Of a DNA stretch of 64,000 bases, positions 14,381 through 22,271 are shown one piece after another. Origin of the DNA: Clostridia bacterium (GTDB taxonomy: Bacteria; Bacillota; Clostridia; Oscillospirales; Acutalibacteraceae); contig JAFQJL010000025.1 of the NCBI GenBank assembly GCA_017414965.1, positions 174,371 to 238,370 on the forward strand, written 5' to 3'. Position numbers and translations under genes: made by a program. The number at the start of each line of letters is the position of its first letter. Within the stretch, counting starts at the first letter, position 1. The notes beneath the pieces were generated by a model. It was not told the origin of the DNA and ran no database searches. It worked only from the letters and a program-made list of their open reading frames with translations.

Positions 14381-16906
14381 TTAAATAATGTACATCGCGC
14401 TTTCCAGGCCGTCAAATTCCGCCGCCTCGTCAAACGACACGGTCAGGGTATTTTCCTCCTGCAACCACGCGGTCACATCCGCTGTGCGGTTGGTAAAATC
14501 GTAAACGAGATCCGCCGCAAAATCCGCATCCGTCAACGGATGTCCGTTTAAGGACATCGTCCAGCTTCCGCGGAGCGTGCGACCCTCGATCAACAGACGA
14601 CGCTTGCCGCCGTCTGTTTTCGGCATACGGAAGGTCGTCGTGTAGGTCGCCTTCACCGGATACGGCGACGGCACCACCGGCGCCATATCAAAAATGGGGC
14701 GATCGAGATTTTTCAAATAATTCAGTTCCGTGCCGGCGATCTCACGCATCAGACAAAACTCACGCGCGACATCAAAGTCGGTGCCGGTCGCAGTATGCAG
14801 CTGCATCTGCCATTCGGTGATGGTGACCAGCGCACCCAACGGACGATAGGTGAAATCCTGCTCCAGCGGCGCAAACGGCTCGGCCGGTTTCGTCCACAAG
14901 GGAAGCGCAGCCGTCCGATCGGTCGGCATTTCTTTGAGCAGGCACGCACCGTAGCCGGACAGCGACAACGGCCATTCCACACGATAGTAGGCATCCTCGT
15001 CCGCATCCCACAACGCCCACTCGCCCTCGAGTTCGAGCGTGGCGACCGTGGTGGCGTTGTTGAACAGGAACAACTCCTCGCCGTCCGCGTAACCGAGGCG
15101 GTTAGCCAACACATCCTCCGCGCCGGTGCCGGCGATCGGCGTGTGCACCGCACCCGCGAGGATCGCCTCCCAGTCGAAGTGGCCGTCCTCGCCGAAGAAC
15201 ACCTGCACGCCGGCGGCTTTCATTTTCTCGATCAGCGGCGAAGTCTCGCTTGCCGCACACGGCACCAACACCTGCGTATACTGTCGATTTCCCAGCGTCA
15301 CCACGCCATCAGCGACGGTGCCCCCCTCCATCGTTTCGGTGCTGATGTTTTCGTATTCGATGTGGTGCTCAACCAATCCCGCGATCGCGCGGAACAGATG
15401 ACGGCGCACCGCCTTGGCTTTGTCCGGCTCGGCCGGCATAAATCCGGCGATGCGATCCGCAAGCTGCAACACCGCGGTGTTCCCTAACGGTTTGCCGGCG
15501 GCGATCCGCGAGCCCACGCGCGTCGTATAGGTCGCGTAGGACGGGAACCGATCAAAGTACGGATCCTGGAAGAAGAAAGATTTGCCGGCATCGTGCTTGC
15601 GCGTGCCGTCGTACGAGTAATAGAAGCCGTGCGGCACCATCCAGTTGACACCCTGCGAGAACAACCAGTTGGCGATGCGGCGCATATCGCGCGGCCCGAA
15701 CGTGTACGGGTTACACGCCATACACTCGCACAGCACGCGATCCTTGCCGAGTTGTCGCGCCGCCGAGCAGATGCTGTGCGCACCGAACAGCAGCGCCGGA
15801 CGTTCGCGGTTGCCGATGTTCTGCGCCAGATGATCCCATCCCGGCGTATCCAGATATTTCATATTGGCGTACGCGCCGCCATCGCTCGAATGCGCGAACG
15901 GATCCTCCTCCGAGTTGACGTGTCCCACGAACTCCAGTCCGTTTTCGTGGCACCAATCGGAGAGCTGGCCGAAGAAACTCGTGCGGTACAGATGCTTGAT
16001 CGTGTTCCAGTAATCGCGACGGAGTCGGTGGCAATCCTCATCCGTGCCGAGCCACAGCCGATACGCCTGCGGCAAGAACTCGTAGCCGTGCATCTGCTTG
16101 AAAGTCTCGGCAAACGCCGCCGTCCACGGCAGACTGCCGCCGATAAACGGCTCGTCGGTGAAAATGCCCGGGATGGTGGTGCCGAAATACTCCCCCACCG
16201 TCGCCTTGTATTTCTCGTGCGTCAGTTCGATAAACCGCTTGACGCAATCGGGATTGAGGCAATCCGGAATGTATTTGTACTTACCGCCCATCGCCGGCTC
16301 GGTGTAGATTACCATCGCCTTGCGGCCGGCCGACACCTGTCCCTCGAACACCACGTGCGGATAGAACGTCTCCGCGCGCTCGTGCGTGTACGGACGATCC
16401 TCGCGCCAGTCGCAGTAATAGGCGTTAAACCACGGCGACTTGAAATAATTCTCGCGCAGGACGCCGGCCTTGCCGGTCATATCCTCAAAATCCACCGCGC
16501 CGCGCACCGGATCCGGCGTGTACGAAAACGCCGCCAACACGCCGACCTCGCCGAGATCGGCGAACACGCGGCCGGTCTCGTCCGGCTCCACGATTTTGTG
16601 CTTCATACCGCGCGCGACGAAGCCCAAATTCTCCATCGTGATGTAACCGCCGGCCGCACCGCTGGGGAACGGATCCTCGTCGTACAGCCACGCTTTCAGA
16701 CCGAGCTTATCGGCCTCCTCGACGATCAATCGCACCACGCGGAACCACTCGTCCGAGCCGTACGGCGTCAAAAGACCGGCACGCGGGTGAATAAAAAAGC
16801 CGCCGACGCCGCTTTCTTTCATCAGCTTGAGCTGACGACGCAGTTCGTCGTCCTCCAAGCGATGATTCAAAAACCAAAACGGCGCGGGGGCAAAACGCTT
16901 ATCCAT
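14381..16906 (-). CDS. glycoside hydrolase, GH106 (alpha-L-rhamnosidase)-like
   Basis: An 841-residue protein with no signal peptide. It aligns along its length with the enzyme at 8893-11271: APFWFLNHRLEDDELRRQL, GGFFIHPRAGLLTPY, AWLYDEDPFPSGAAGG (about 73-88), GIFTDEPFIGG (about 247-257), FVGHVNSEEDPF (about 323-334) and a C-terminal beta-sandwich (RTLRGSWTMSLNGHPL). The longer N-terminal insertion (about 110-200) is specific to this copy. By family this is an exo-acting alpha-L-rhamnosidase or relative, acting in the cytoplasm on imported oligosaccharides; the exact substrate is not readable. GGGAGG precedes ATG 16906 and a promoter lies at 16939-16967. It stands alone, with its own terminator. 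Confidence 0.75.
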   Translation of the reverse strand: MDKRFAPAPFWFLNHRLEDDELRRQLKLMKESGVGGFFIHPRAGLLTPYGSDEWFRVVRLIVEEADKLGLKAWLYDEDPFPSGAAGGYITMENLGFVARGMKHKIVEPDETGRVFADLGEVGVLAAFSYTPDPVRGAVDFEDMTGKAGVLRENYFKSPWFNAYYCDWREDRPYTHERAETFYPHVVFEGQVSAGRKAMVIYTEPAMGGKYKYIPDCLNPDCVKRFIELTHEKYKATVGEYFGTTIPGIFTDEPFIGGSLPWTAAFAETFKQMHGYEFLPQAYRLWLGTDEDCHRLRRDYWNTIKHLYRTSFFGQLSDWCHENGLEFVGHVNSEEDPFAHSSDGGAYANMKYLDTPGWDHLAQNIGNRERPALLFGAHSICSAARQLGKDRVLCECMACNPYTFGPRDMRRIANWLFSQGVNWMVPHGFYYSYDGTRKHDAGKSFFFQDPYFDRFPSYATYTTRVGSRIAAGKPLGNTAVLQLADRIAGFMPAEPDKAKAVRRHLFRAIAGLVEHHIEYENISTETMEGGTVADGVVTLGNRQYTQVLVPCAASETSPLIEKMKAAGVQVFFGEDGHFDWEAILAGAVHTPIAGTGAEDVLANRLGYADGEELFLFNNATTVATLELEGEWALWDADEDAYYRVEWPLSLSGYGACLLKEMPTDRTAALPLWTKPAEPFAPLEQDFTYRPLGALVTITEWQMQLHTATGTDFDVAREFCLMREIAGTELNYLKNLDRPIFDMAPVVPSPYPVKATYTTTFRMPKTDGGKRRLLIEGRTLRGSWTMSLNGHPLTDADFAADLVYDFTNRTADVTAWLQEENTLTVSFDEAAEFDGLESAMYII

Positions 16907-16938
16907 AATATCATCCTCCCGGGACTTTCTGTGAGTTC

Positions 16939-16967
16939 ATTGTAACATACCCGACCGGAAATGTCAC
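16939..16967 (-). promoter_or_regulatory. promoter of the second GH106-like gene
   Basis: Minus strand GTGACA (16962-16967), 17-base spacer, TACAAT (16939-16944), 33 bp before the start codon. The rest of 16968-17048 shows nothing else. Confidence 0.7.
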
Positions 16968-17048
16968 GACCTTTTTACCATTTTTTGCACGATTAAGCAA
17001 AGATTTTATGAGGTTGCCGTGAGACGCGGAAACGCCCTACCGCAAAAG

Positions 17049-17082
17049 AAAAACGCCTCCCGAAAATTCGGGAGGCGTTTTG
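17049..17082 (-). terminator. terminator of the 1463-residue protein/peptide transcript
   Basis: Stem AAAACGCCTCCCGA/TCGGGAGGCGTTTT with T run on the minus strand. Almost the same hairpin is found at 22219-22253 and 32033-32067. Confidence 0.95.
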
Positions 17083-17099
17083 GTTATTGTGCTATTCGA

Positions 17100-17222
17100 T
17101 CAGTCCGCGGGATCGGCGTCGTCGCCGAACGGATTGATGATTTCGGTCTCGTCGCTCGTGGTGAGGACGGCAACCGCACGGAGATTCTTGATCTCCATTT
17201 CGGGAGTGTTGTACATTTTCAT
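17100..17222 (-). CDS. 40-residue peptide, YNxPEME family (copy 2), possible modified-peptide precursor
   Basis: A 40-residue peptide starting MKMYNTPEMEIKNLR and ending GDDADPAD. GGAGG lies 9 bases before ATG 17222, and the start is only 13 bp after the stop codon of the 1463-residue secreted protein, so the two are cotranscribed up to the shared terminator. The peptide at 32083-32202 has the same layout: MK-x-YN-x-PEMEI, then a hydrophobic middle ending in L-T-x-SDET-(E/D)-II, then P-(F/Y)-GD..ADPAD. Conservation of both ends in two copies indicates a real gene. YxxPxM at the N terminus resembles the YxxP recognition motif of lasso-peptide leaders bound by PqqD-like domains, but no modification enzyme is adjacent. 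Function unknown. Confidence 0.8.
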   Translation of the reverse strand: MKMYNTPEMEIKNLRAVAVLTTSDETEIINPFGDDADPAD

Positions 17223-17235
17223 GGTCAACCCCTCC

Positions 17236-20200
17236 TTATACCAACGCGTTAACCGCTTCAGCGTACAGGATGAGCGCGGTGCAAACCTTCGCAAGCGCGT
17301 TATCCTTGGTCGCGGCCAGAGCAGCCGGAGCCAACGTGCTGAAGTTGGTCAGCGTGACAGTACCAGACGCAGTAGTCACCGTCAGCTCGCCAACGGTATC
17401 CAGACCGGTAGCCTTGACCGCCGGCAGTTCGACGTACTTGTTGGTGCCGTCGTTGTTGATAACCGCTTCGCCGTTGCTGCACGCGGTGATATCCTCGGTG
17501 AAGTACAGACGAACGGTGGTCTGGTCGCGGAGAATCAGCGAGTAACCCAAGAACACCGACTTCATCGCATCGTCAGTAACGGTAACACCAGCCTTGTAGG
17601 TATCAACCGGAGTAACTTCCGGAACAACTTCGGTGAAGGAAGGCTCAGCAATCGACCAAACCTGACCCGCAGCGAGCGCCAACATCATATGCTCCCCACT
17701 CGCATACGCAACAGTCGGCTTGTAGGTGTAGGTGTAGGTCTTCCATCCGTTCGCATCGGCATCACCAGCGGTCAACTTGAATACGTTCGGAGTATCGGCC
17801 GTGGTGTAATCATAGGTTTGACCATCATACATACGCATGCCGCTAATCGTAAGATCCTTAATATCTCCGGTAGTCGCATCGGTCGCCTTTGCCTTAAAGG
17901 AGAAGGTGTAGGTCTTGCCAACCTCGGTCACATCATTCAGATAAATACGCAGCCACTGTCCGTCGCCGGTAGAAGAAATCGCATTCGCGCCGATCTCTTC
18001 GTTATATGCCGCAATAAACGTATTACCATACTTTTGCCAACCATAAGAAGTACCATAATTGGAAGCCTTATCCAAGTTCGCAAGCGTGGAATTAGCCAGC
18101 ATCTCGCCACTGTTATCCTCATACGCTTCCTGTACGGTGATACCGGCAAACTCAATAGAATCGCCAACACCAACCGTAGACTGGAACTGAATACCACGAT
18201 AGTCACGTCCCGTCGGCCCAACGTATGTGATAACCTTCTCGATATAATGCCAGTTGCCATCCGCATTGCTCAGCGTAACACCTTGCGAAGCCCACGTGGT
18301 AGTCCACAGGTACAGATTGGTCGACGGAGTCAACGTATTATTGACAGTATCATCAACAATCTTGTACCAGAGTTTCAACGTGTAGGTCGTGCCCGCCACC
18401 ATATCGTCATCGTCTTCGATACCAAAGTGTGCATAGCTGAAAGCGGAGGAGCGATCGGCAATCGGACTAATCTTGTAGCCGCGACCGAAGGGGTATTCAT
18501 CACTGATTGTGAAATCCGAATCGTTGTGAGCGCCGTAGCTGCCAACCGAGGTCAGCGGCATCACGTCCGGAACAGCCACTTCCTCTTCCCCTGCGACACC
18601 AGCAATATTTTCAACGTCGATCACCTGATCGGCGGCATCCAAATCGGCATTGGCCAGAGTAGAGGTCTTGTAGTTGAAATAGGTCTGCGCGGAAGCGCCA
18701 TAGTTGAGCATAGCCTTGGCAGTTGCTTTTTCTGCATCGGTATACTCGCCGTTGACAACCGCCATCGCGTATTCCTTAATGGAATAAGAAATGGTATCCA
18801 TCTCGGTCTCACCGTTCATGATCTTCGCGGTGATAACGTCGGCCATATTCTTCGCCGGGAACAGAACCTCAGCGGTGTAAACACCGTCGGTTGCGGTCGC
18901 CGTCAGCGGCAACTCATAGCCAACCGCCGCCTGGGACTTGTTGTTCGCATACTGGGTCTCATCCAGTTTCACGGTCAGGTTCGCAGCGTCCATATTGGTC
19001 TTCAGGTGCAGGTTGAGCTTAATTACGTCACTCAGCGTAGCGGTCGCGCCAGTGAACTTGGCGATATCCTCCACGTGGTCGCACGCGGCGGTGCCATTCG
19101 TACCGCTGACACGCGTGTAAATGGTGTCCGTACAAGCACCATTATCATCCAACGCATGCACGTGATTGATAACTGCCAAATCGTCAATGTGGAGATAATA
19201 ACCCGTCCAAGTGGAAGCCATCAAGTGGATATAGAAATCCATCGAAGCATCGTCGTGACGGAACACGCGACGGAACTGATACCAACCATTACCGATATCC
19301 GTAACGGCGTTGATATACCAGTTGACCCAACGAGCCGTACCCGAGGTGCCATTGGTGTGGAAGGTTGTACCAAGCCCCGCTTCAGCCGGGCTATAGGTAT
19401 TGCCCTCTGCATCCGAAATGCGATACTTGAACACCAACTCATACGCTTGGCCAGCCACCGGATGCACGATGCGGGTCAAACGACCGTTCCAGCCAGCGGT
19501 TGTGCAATCCAATTTAGCCGAACCGGAGTTGGGATCGTTGCCCGCATCCACGGCGGCGTCGTAGGTGATTTTAGAGCTGCTGACAAGCGCACCGGTGCCA
19601 TTCAAGCTACCGTTAAACGAGCCGCAACCATACATCAGGTCGCCGTTTTCCGGCAACGGTTTCACCGCCGGGCAATCCGTAAGCAACGCCGCGATGTTGC
19701 TGTTGCCGTTAGCACCAGTGGTGCCGATGTTCAGATAGGACTTCGTGCAGTTGCCTTCCTCGCCGTAGGTGTGCTCGGTGTGAGGCGTCAGCTTAATATC
19801 GTCAATATAACGCACAGCCGGCGAAGCACTACCGAAGGAGATACCGAACGAGGTAGCGGCTTCGTACTTGATACCGACCTCATACAGATACCAGCCGTCT
19901 TCCAACTCGGTAACCGTAAACACGTTGCCGCCATACAGGCCGTTCGCCGTCGTGTAGATGGTGATGTTGGACAGACGCGGAGCCGAGGTGGAACTACCGG
20001 TCGGCGTACGAATATCCGTAACGAAGGATCCATTAGTCGGCGTACCGGCGGTGGTATCCAGCTTCAATTTGAAGGAGAAGTCGTACTGCGTGCCCGGGGT
20101 GATCGGGAAACCACGCGAAGTGGAATAAGCGGAGATATCGATGCAATAGTTGCCGTCCACCTCGACCGGAGTTTTGTCCGCCCAGACATACGCCTTGCTG

Positions 20201-21627
20201 GCGGTAGCGTTATCAAACGAACCGAGGCCGCACAGTACGTCGTCGGTCCAGTCGGTCGCACCGCAAGCCTGGCTGTTCGTGTTGTAAGCCTGGCCCGCCT
20301 CGGCTTCTGCCGGCAGGTAGTACACTGTCTGCACGCAAGCGCCAGTGAGATCCGCCGCGTGGTGCTCAGTGTGTTCAACCAAGGTAATCTTCTTCACGAT
20401 ACCGCTACCAGCCGCGGAGGAAGAGGTATTCCAGATCTGGAAGCGCACGGAGTTGTGCACCTCTTTCTTCGTCGAGAAATAGATGACGTGATGGTTGTAA
20501 CCATTCGCATCCGTTTCCAACGCAGCCGTATTACCGTAGTTGTTCAAACGAAGAGCATTGGCACTATTATCCGTCGCAAACTCGATGTTCACACGACTGG
20601 AGGTGTTGGTGCCAGTCGGCTTATACCAGTAGTGCATCTCATAGTTCTTGCCTGCCTCGATATCCGCCCAACCGGTGTACCCATTGCCCGCGGAGGTCAG
20701 GTCCATCTCGTAGTCGCCGACATACGCGCCCTCGAACAGGTCGTCCGGATCCACGCCCTCGATCTCAAACGAGGTGCCGCAGGCCTTTTTAATAACACCG
20801 TTGGCCTCCGGCTCATTTGCACTGGCACCGGTAGCGCCACTCTTGGCCGTGGCGTAATCGTGGTACTGCAATCCGCAAACGCCGTCTCCATCTTCATCAG
20901 CGCAAACATGCTCGGTGACCGTCAAATCGTCAAGCAGAATGTAATGGTTCTCTGCATCAACACCGGAACCGGTGGCCACAGCCGAACCTGCCTCTGCATT
21001 GATCGCATAGACAGACGGAACCATGGTCATCGAAGCCCACTCCGCATAGTTACTGCCAGCCTTAAAGGAGAACGAATACGTGTACCAGCCATCCGCATCC
21101 GGACCGGTGGTAACGTTCGCACGAGCTGCACCAGTTTTGTCGATTACATAGGCATTCGACCAACGACCGGTGTAACCCGTCTGCTCCGGAGCATAGTAGT
21201 TCCACAGCAGGTAAGCATTATTCCACTTAACCTTCGCAGAAACCGTATAGATCTTGGTCGTATCCATACCAGAGATGGTGACGGAAGACGGCGTGTTACC
21301 GCCCTGCGCAGTCGGCGTAATCAACAACGCGCCGGAACCATTCACACCGGCCGTTTCCGCCCAGGTGAATACTTCCGTATCCGCTACTGCGCTGTGCGCC
21401 TGCGTGGTATCGTGGCCATTCACACAAGCCTGGCCCTCACCACGATAGTAATCCTCGCAATAACTGGTTTCGCTCAACGTGAACATCGAAATGTCCGTGT
21501 CAAACGAGCCGGCGCCACCGAGCAAGTCGGTCGCATCGGCCGAGGCTGTCAAGCCCATAACCGGCAGCAACGCCAACAGCATGGCGAGGCTCAGGATTAC
21601 GGAAATGACACTCATTGTTTTCTTCAT
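17236..21627 (-). CDS. secreted multi-module protein, 1463 residues, carbohydrate-binding-like modules and C-terminal A/B repeat
   Basis: Signal peptide about 1-30 (LPVMGLTASA), no C-terminal membrane segment and no sorting motif, so probably released or held non-covalently. Residues about 31-860 carry a series of beta-sandwich modules of CBM4/9 type, separated by short His/Cys-containing links (for example HTEHTYGEEGNCTKSYLN), each new unit opening with a variant of GDLMYGCGSFNG. Then comes repeat A (about 870-1010; LPLTATATDG...FPAKNMADVITAKI...MLNYGASAQTYFNY), an inserted module of about 320 residues, and repeat B (about 1365-1463; GYSLILRDQTTVRLYF...ILYAEAVNALV) at the extreme C terminus. 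The 981-residue protein at 32215-35160 has the same A-insert-B end. No catalytic motif was recognised. Its own promoter is at 21793-21821; the small peptide gene follows by 13 bp. Confidence 0.85.
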   Translation of the reverse strand: MKKTMSVISVILSLAMLLALLPVMGLTASADATDLLGGAGSFDTDISMFTLSETSYCEDYYRGEGQACVNGHDTTQAHSAVADTEVFTWAETAGVNGSGALLITPTAQGGNTPSSVTISGMDTTKIYTVSAKVKWNNAYLLWNYYAPEQTGYTGRWSNAYVIDKTGAARANVTTGPDADGWYTYSFSFKAGSNYAEWASMTMVPSVYAINAEAGSAVATGSGVDAENHYILLDDLTVTEHVCADEDGDGVCGLQYHDYATAKSGATGASANEPEANGVIKKACGTSFEIEGVDPDDLFEGAYVGDYEMDLTSAGNGYTGWADIEAGKNYEMHYWYKPTGTNTSSRVNIEFATDNSANALRLNNYGNTAALETDANGYNHHVIYFSTKKEVHNSVRFQIWNTSSSAAGSGIVKKITLVEHTEHHAADLTGACVQTVYYLPAEAEAGQAYNTNSQACGATDWTDDVLCGLGSFDNATASKAYVWADKTPVEVDGNYCIDISAYSTSRGFPITPGTQYDFSFKLKLDTTAGTPTNGSFVTDIRTPTGSSTSAPRLSNITIYTTANGLYGGNVFTVTELEDGWYLYEVGIKYEAATSFGISFGSASPAVRYIDDIKLTPHTEHTYGEEGNCTKSYLNIGTTGANGNSNIAALLTDCPAVKPLPENGDLMYGCGSFNGSLNGTGALVSSSKITYDAAVDAGNDPNSGSAKLDCTTAGWNGRLTRIVHPVAGQAYELVFKYRISDAEGNTYSPAEAGLGTTFHTNGTSGTARWVNWYINAVTDIGNGWYQFRRVFRHDDASMDFYIHLMASTWTGYYLHIDDLAVINHVHALDDNGACTDTIYTRVSGTNGTAACDHVEDIAKFTGATATLSDVIKLNLHLKTNMDAANLTVKLDETQYANNKSQAAVGYELPLTATATDGVYTAEVLFPAKNMADVITAKIMNGETEMDTISYSIKEYAMAVVNGEYTDAEKATAKAMLNYGASAQTYFNYKTSTLANADLDAADQVIDVENIAGVAGEEEVAVPDVMPLTSVGSYGAHNDSDFTISDEYPFGRGYKISPIADRSSAFSYAHFGIEDDDDMVAGTTYTLKLWYKIVDDTVNNTLTPSTNLYLWTTTWASQGVTLSNADGNWHYIEKVITYVGPTGRDYRGIQFQSTVGVGDSIEFAGITVQEAYEDNSGEMLANSTLANLDKASNYGTSYGWQKYGNTFIAAYNEEIGANAISSTGDGQWLRIYLNDVTEVGKTYTFSFKAKATDATTGDIKDLTISGMRMYDGQTYDYTTADTPNVFKLTAGDADANGWKTYTYTYKPTVAYASGEHMMLALAAGQVWSIAEPSFTEVVPEVTPVDTYKAGVTVTDDAMKSVFLGYSLILRDQTTVRLYFTEDITACSNGEAVINNDGTNKYVELPAVKATGLDTVGELTVTTASGTVTLTNFSTLAPAALAATKDNALAKVCTALILYAEAVNALV

Positions 21628-21713
21628 TCCAAACCATTCCTTTCAAATTTGTGCTATATGTAAAGGTTTTTTGCTAACAAGGTAATGCCCACGGGGCGAG
21701 GGAGCAAGAGAAT

Positions 21714-21757
21714 GTTGGGACCACAGTCCCAACGCAAAAGGAGACGTCTCCTTTTGC
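21714..21757 (-). promoter_or_regulatory. two back-to-back perfect hairpins in the leader of the 1463-residue protein gene
   Basis: A 24-bp perfect palindrome at 21734-21757 (GCAAAAG..., centre ACGT) directly abuts an 8-bp stem GTTGGGAC/GTCCCAAC with a 4-base loop at 21714-21733. Both lie in the roughly 158-base untranslated leader. No T run follows, so simple termination is unlikely; mRNA protection, a protein-binding site or an attenuator are possible. Confidence 0.6.
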
Positions 21758-21792
21758 CGTCCAAAAAGGCAAACGATTAGCCCTTTCTTTAC

Positions 21793-21821
21793 ATTATAAA
21801 GAATATACAGCGAATCGTCAA
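21793..21821 (-). promoter_or_regulatory. promoter of the 1463-residue protein gene
   Basis: Minus strand TTGACG (21816-21821), 17-base spacer, TATAAT (21793-21798). It implies a leader of about 158 bases containing the two hairpins at 21714-21757. Confidence 0.85.
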
Positions 21822-21875
21822 GCCTTTTTTCCATAATATTAAAGGATTATTGCAACGTCATCCCCGAAAAAATCA

Positions 21876-21889
21876 AGAAAACGTTTTCT
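21876..21889. promoter_or_regulatory. 14-bp operator-like palindrome AGAAAACGTTTTCT
   Basis: A perfect palindrome with a central CG, close to the CcpA cre/LacI-family consensus (TGAAAACGTTTTCA type). It lies about 55 bp upstream of the -35 of the promoter at 21793-21821. The rest of 21890-22218 is AT-rich, codes for nothing I can support, and includes a 15-bp sequence (22061-22075) also present at 31973-31987. Confidence 0.5.
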
Positions 21890-22218
21890 ACCTCAAAATC
21901 AAAATGCGCAGCAACCGCTGCGAAGCCTTGATTTGAGTGGATAATCCAAAAAAATCGGAGTGTTTTTCCTAAAACAGTACAATTTTACCACTGTACAAAC
22001 ATTATAACAGAAAAACCATCCTGTGTGCGAATATTTTTAGGTTGTTATGGGTGTTTTTGTGAATATTTTAAGATTTTTTAACTTTTTCGAAAACAAACAG
22101 CGCTTTCTCTCTTATTTTTTTGCCCCATTTATTTATAAAATCGTACCTATTTTTGTTTTGGCGGGATTTGGGACGTCGCAAGCGCCGTCCCCGACGGATA
22201 TCCGGTGGCGGCGGGCGC

Positions 22219-22253
22219 AAAAACGCCTCCCGAAAAATCGGGAGGCGTTTTCT
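22219..22253 (-). terminator. terminator of the 3185-residue glycosidase gene
   Basis: Stem AAAACGCCTCCCGA/TCGGGAGGCGTTTT with T run on the minus strand, 19 bp after the stop codon. Nearly identical to the hairpins at 17049-17082 and 32033-32067. Confidence 0.95.
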
Positions 22254-22271
22254 TACATTCTGCTTAGAGGA

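Noticed and set aside
14233..14433. N-terminal extension of nagA.
   Set aside because: The extension crosses a likely promoter and lacks a ribosome binding site; GGGAGG directly supports the start at 14232.
16968..17048. Possible small RNA between the second GH106-like gene and the terminator at 17049.
   Set aside because: No promoter, no stable structure and no conservation evidence.
17019..17252. Plus-strand frame across the small peptide gene.
   Set aside because: It runs through the terminator hairpin and has no start signal; the minus-strand peptide has GGAGG and a conserved paralogue.
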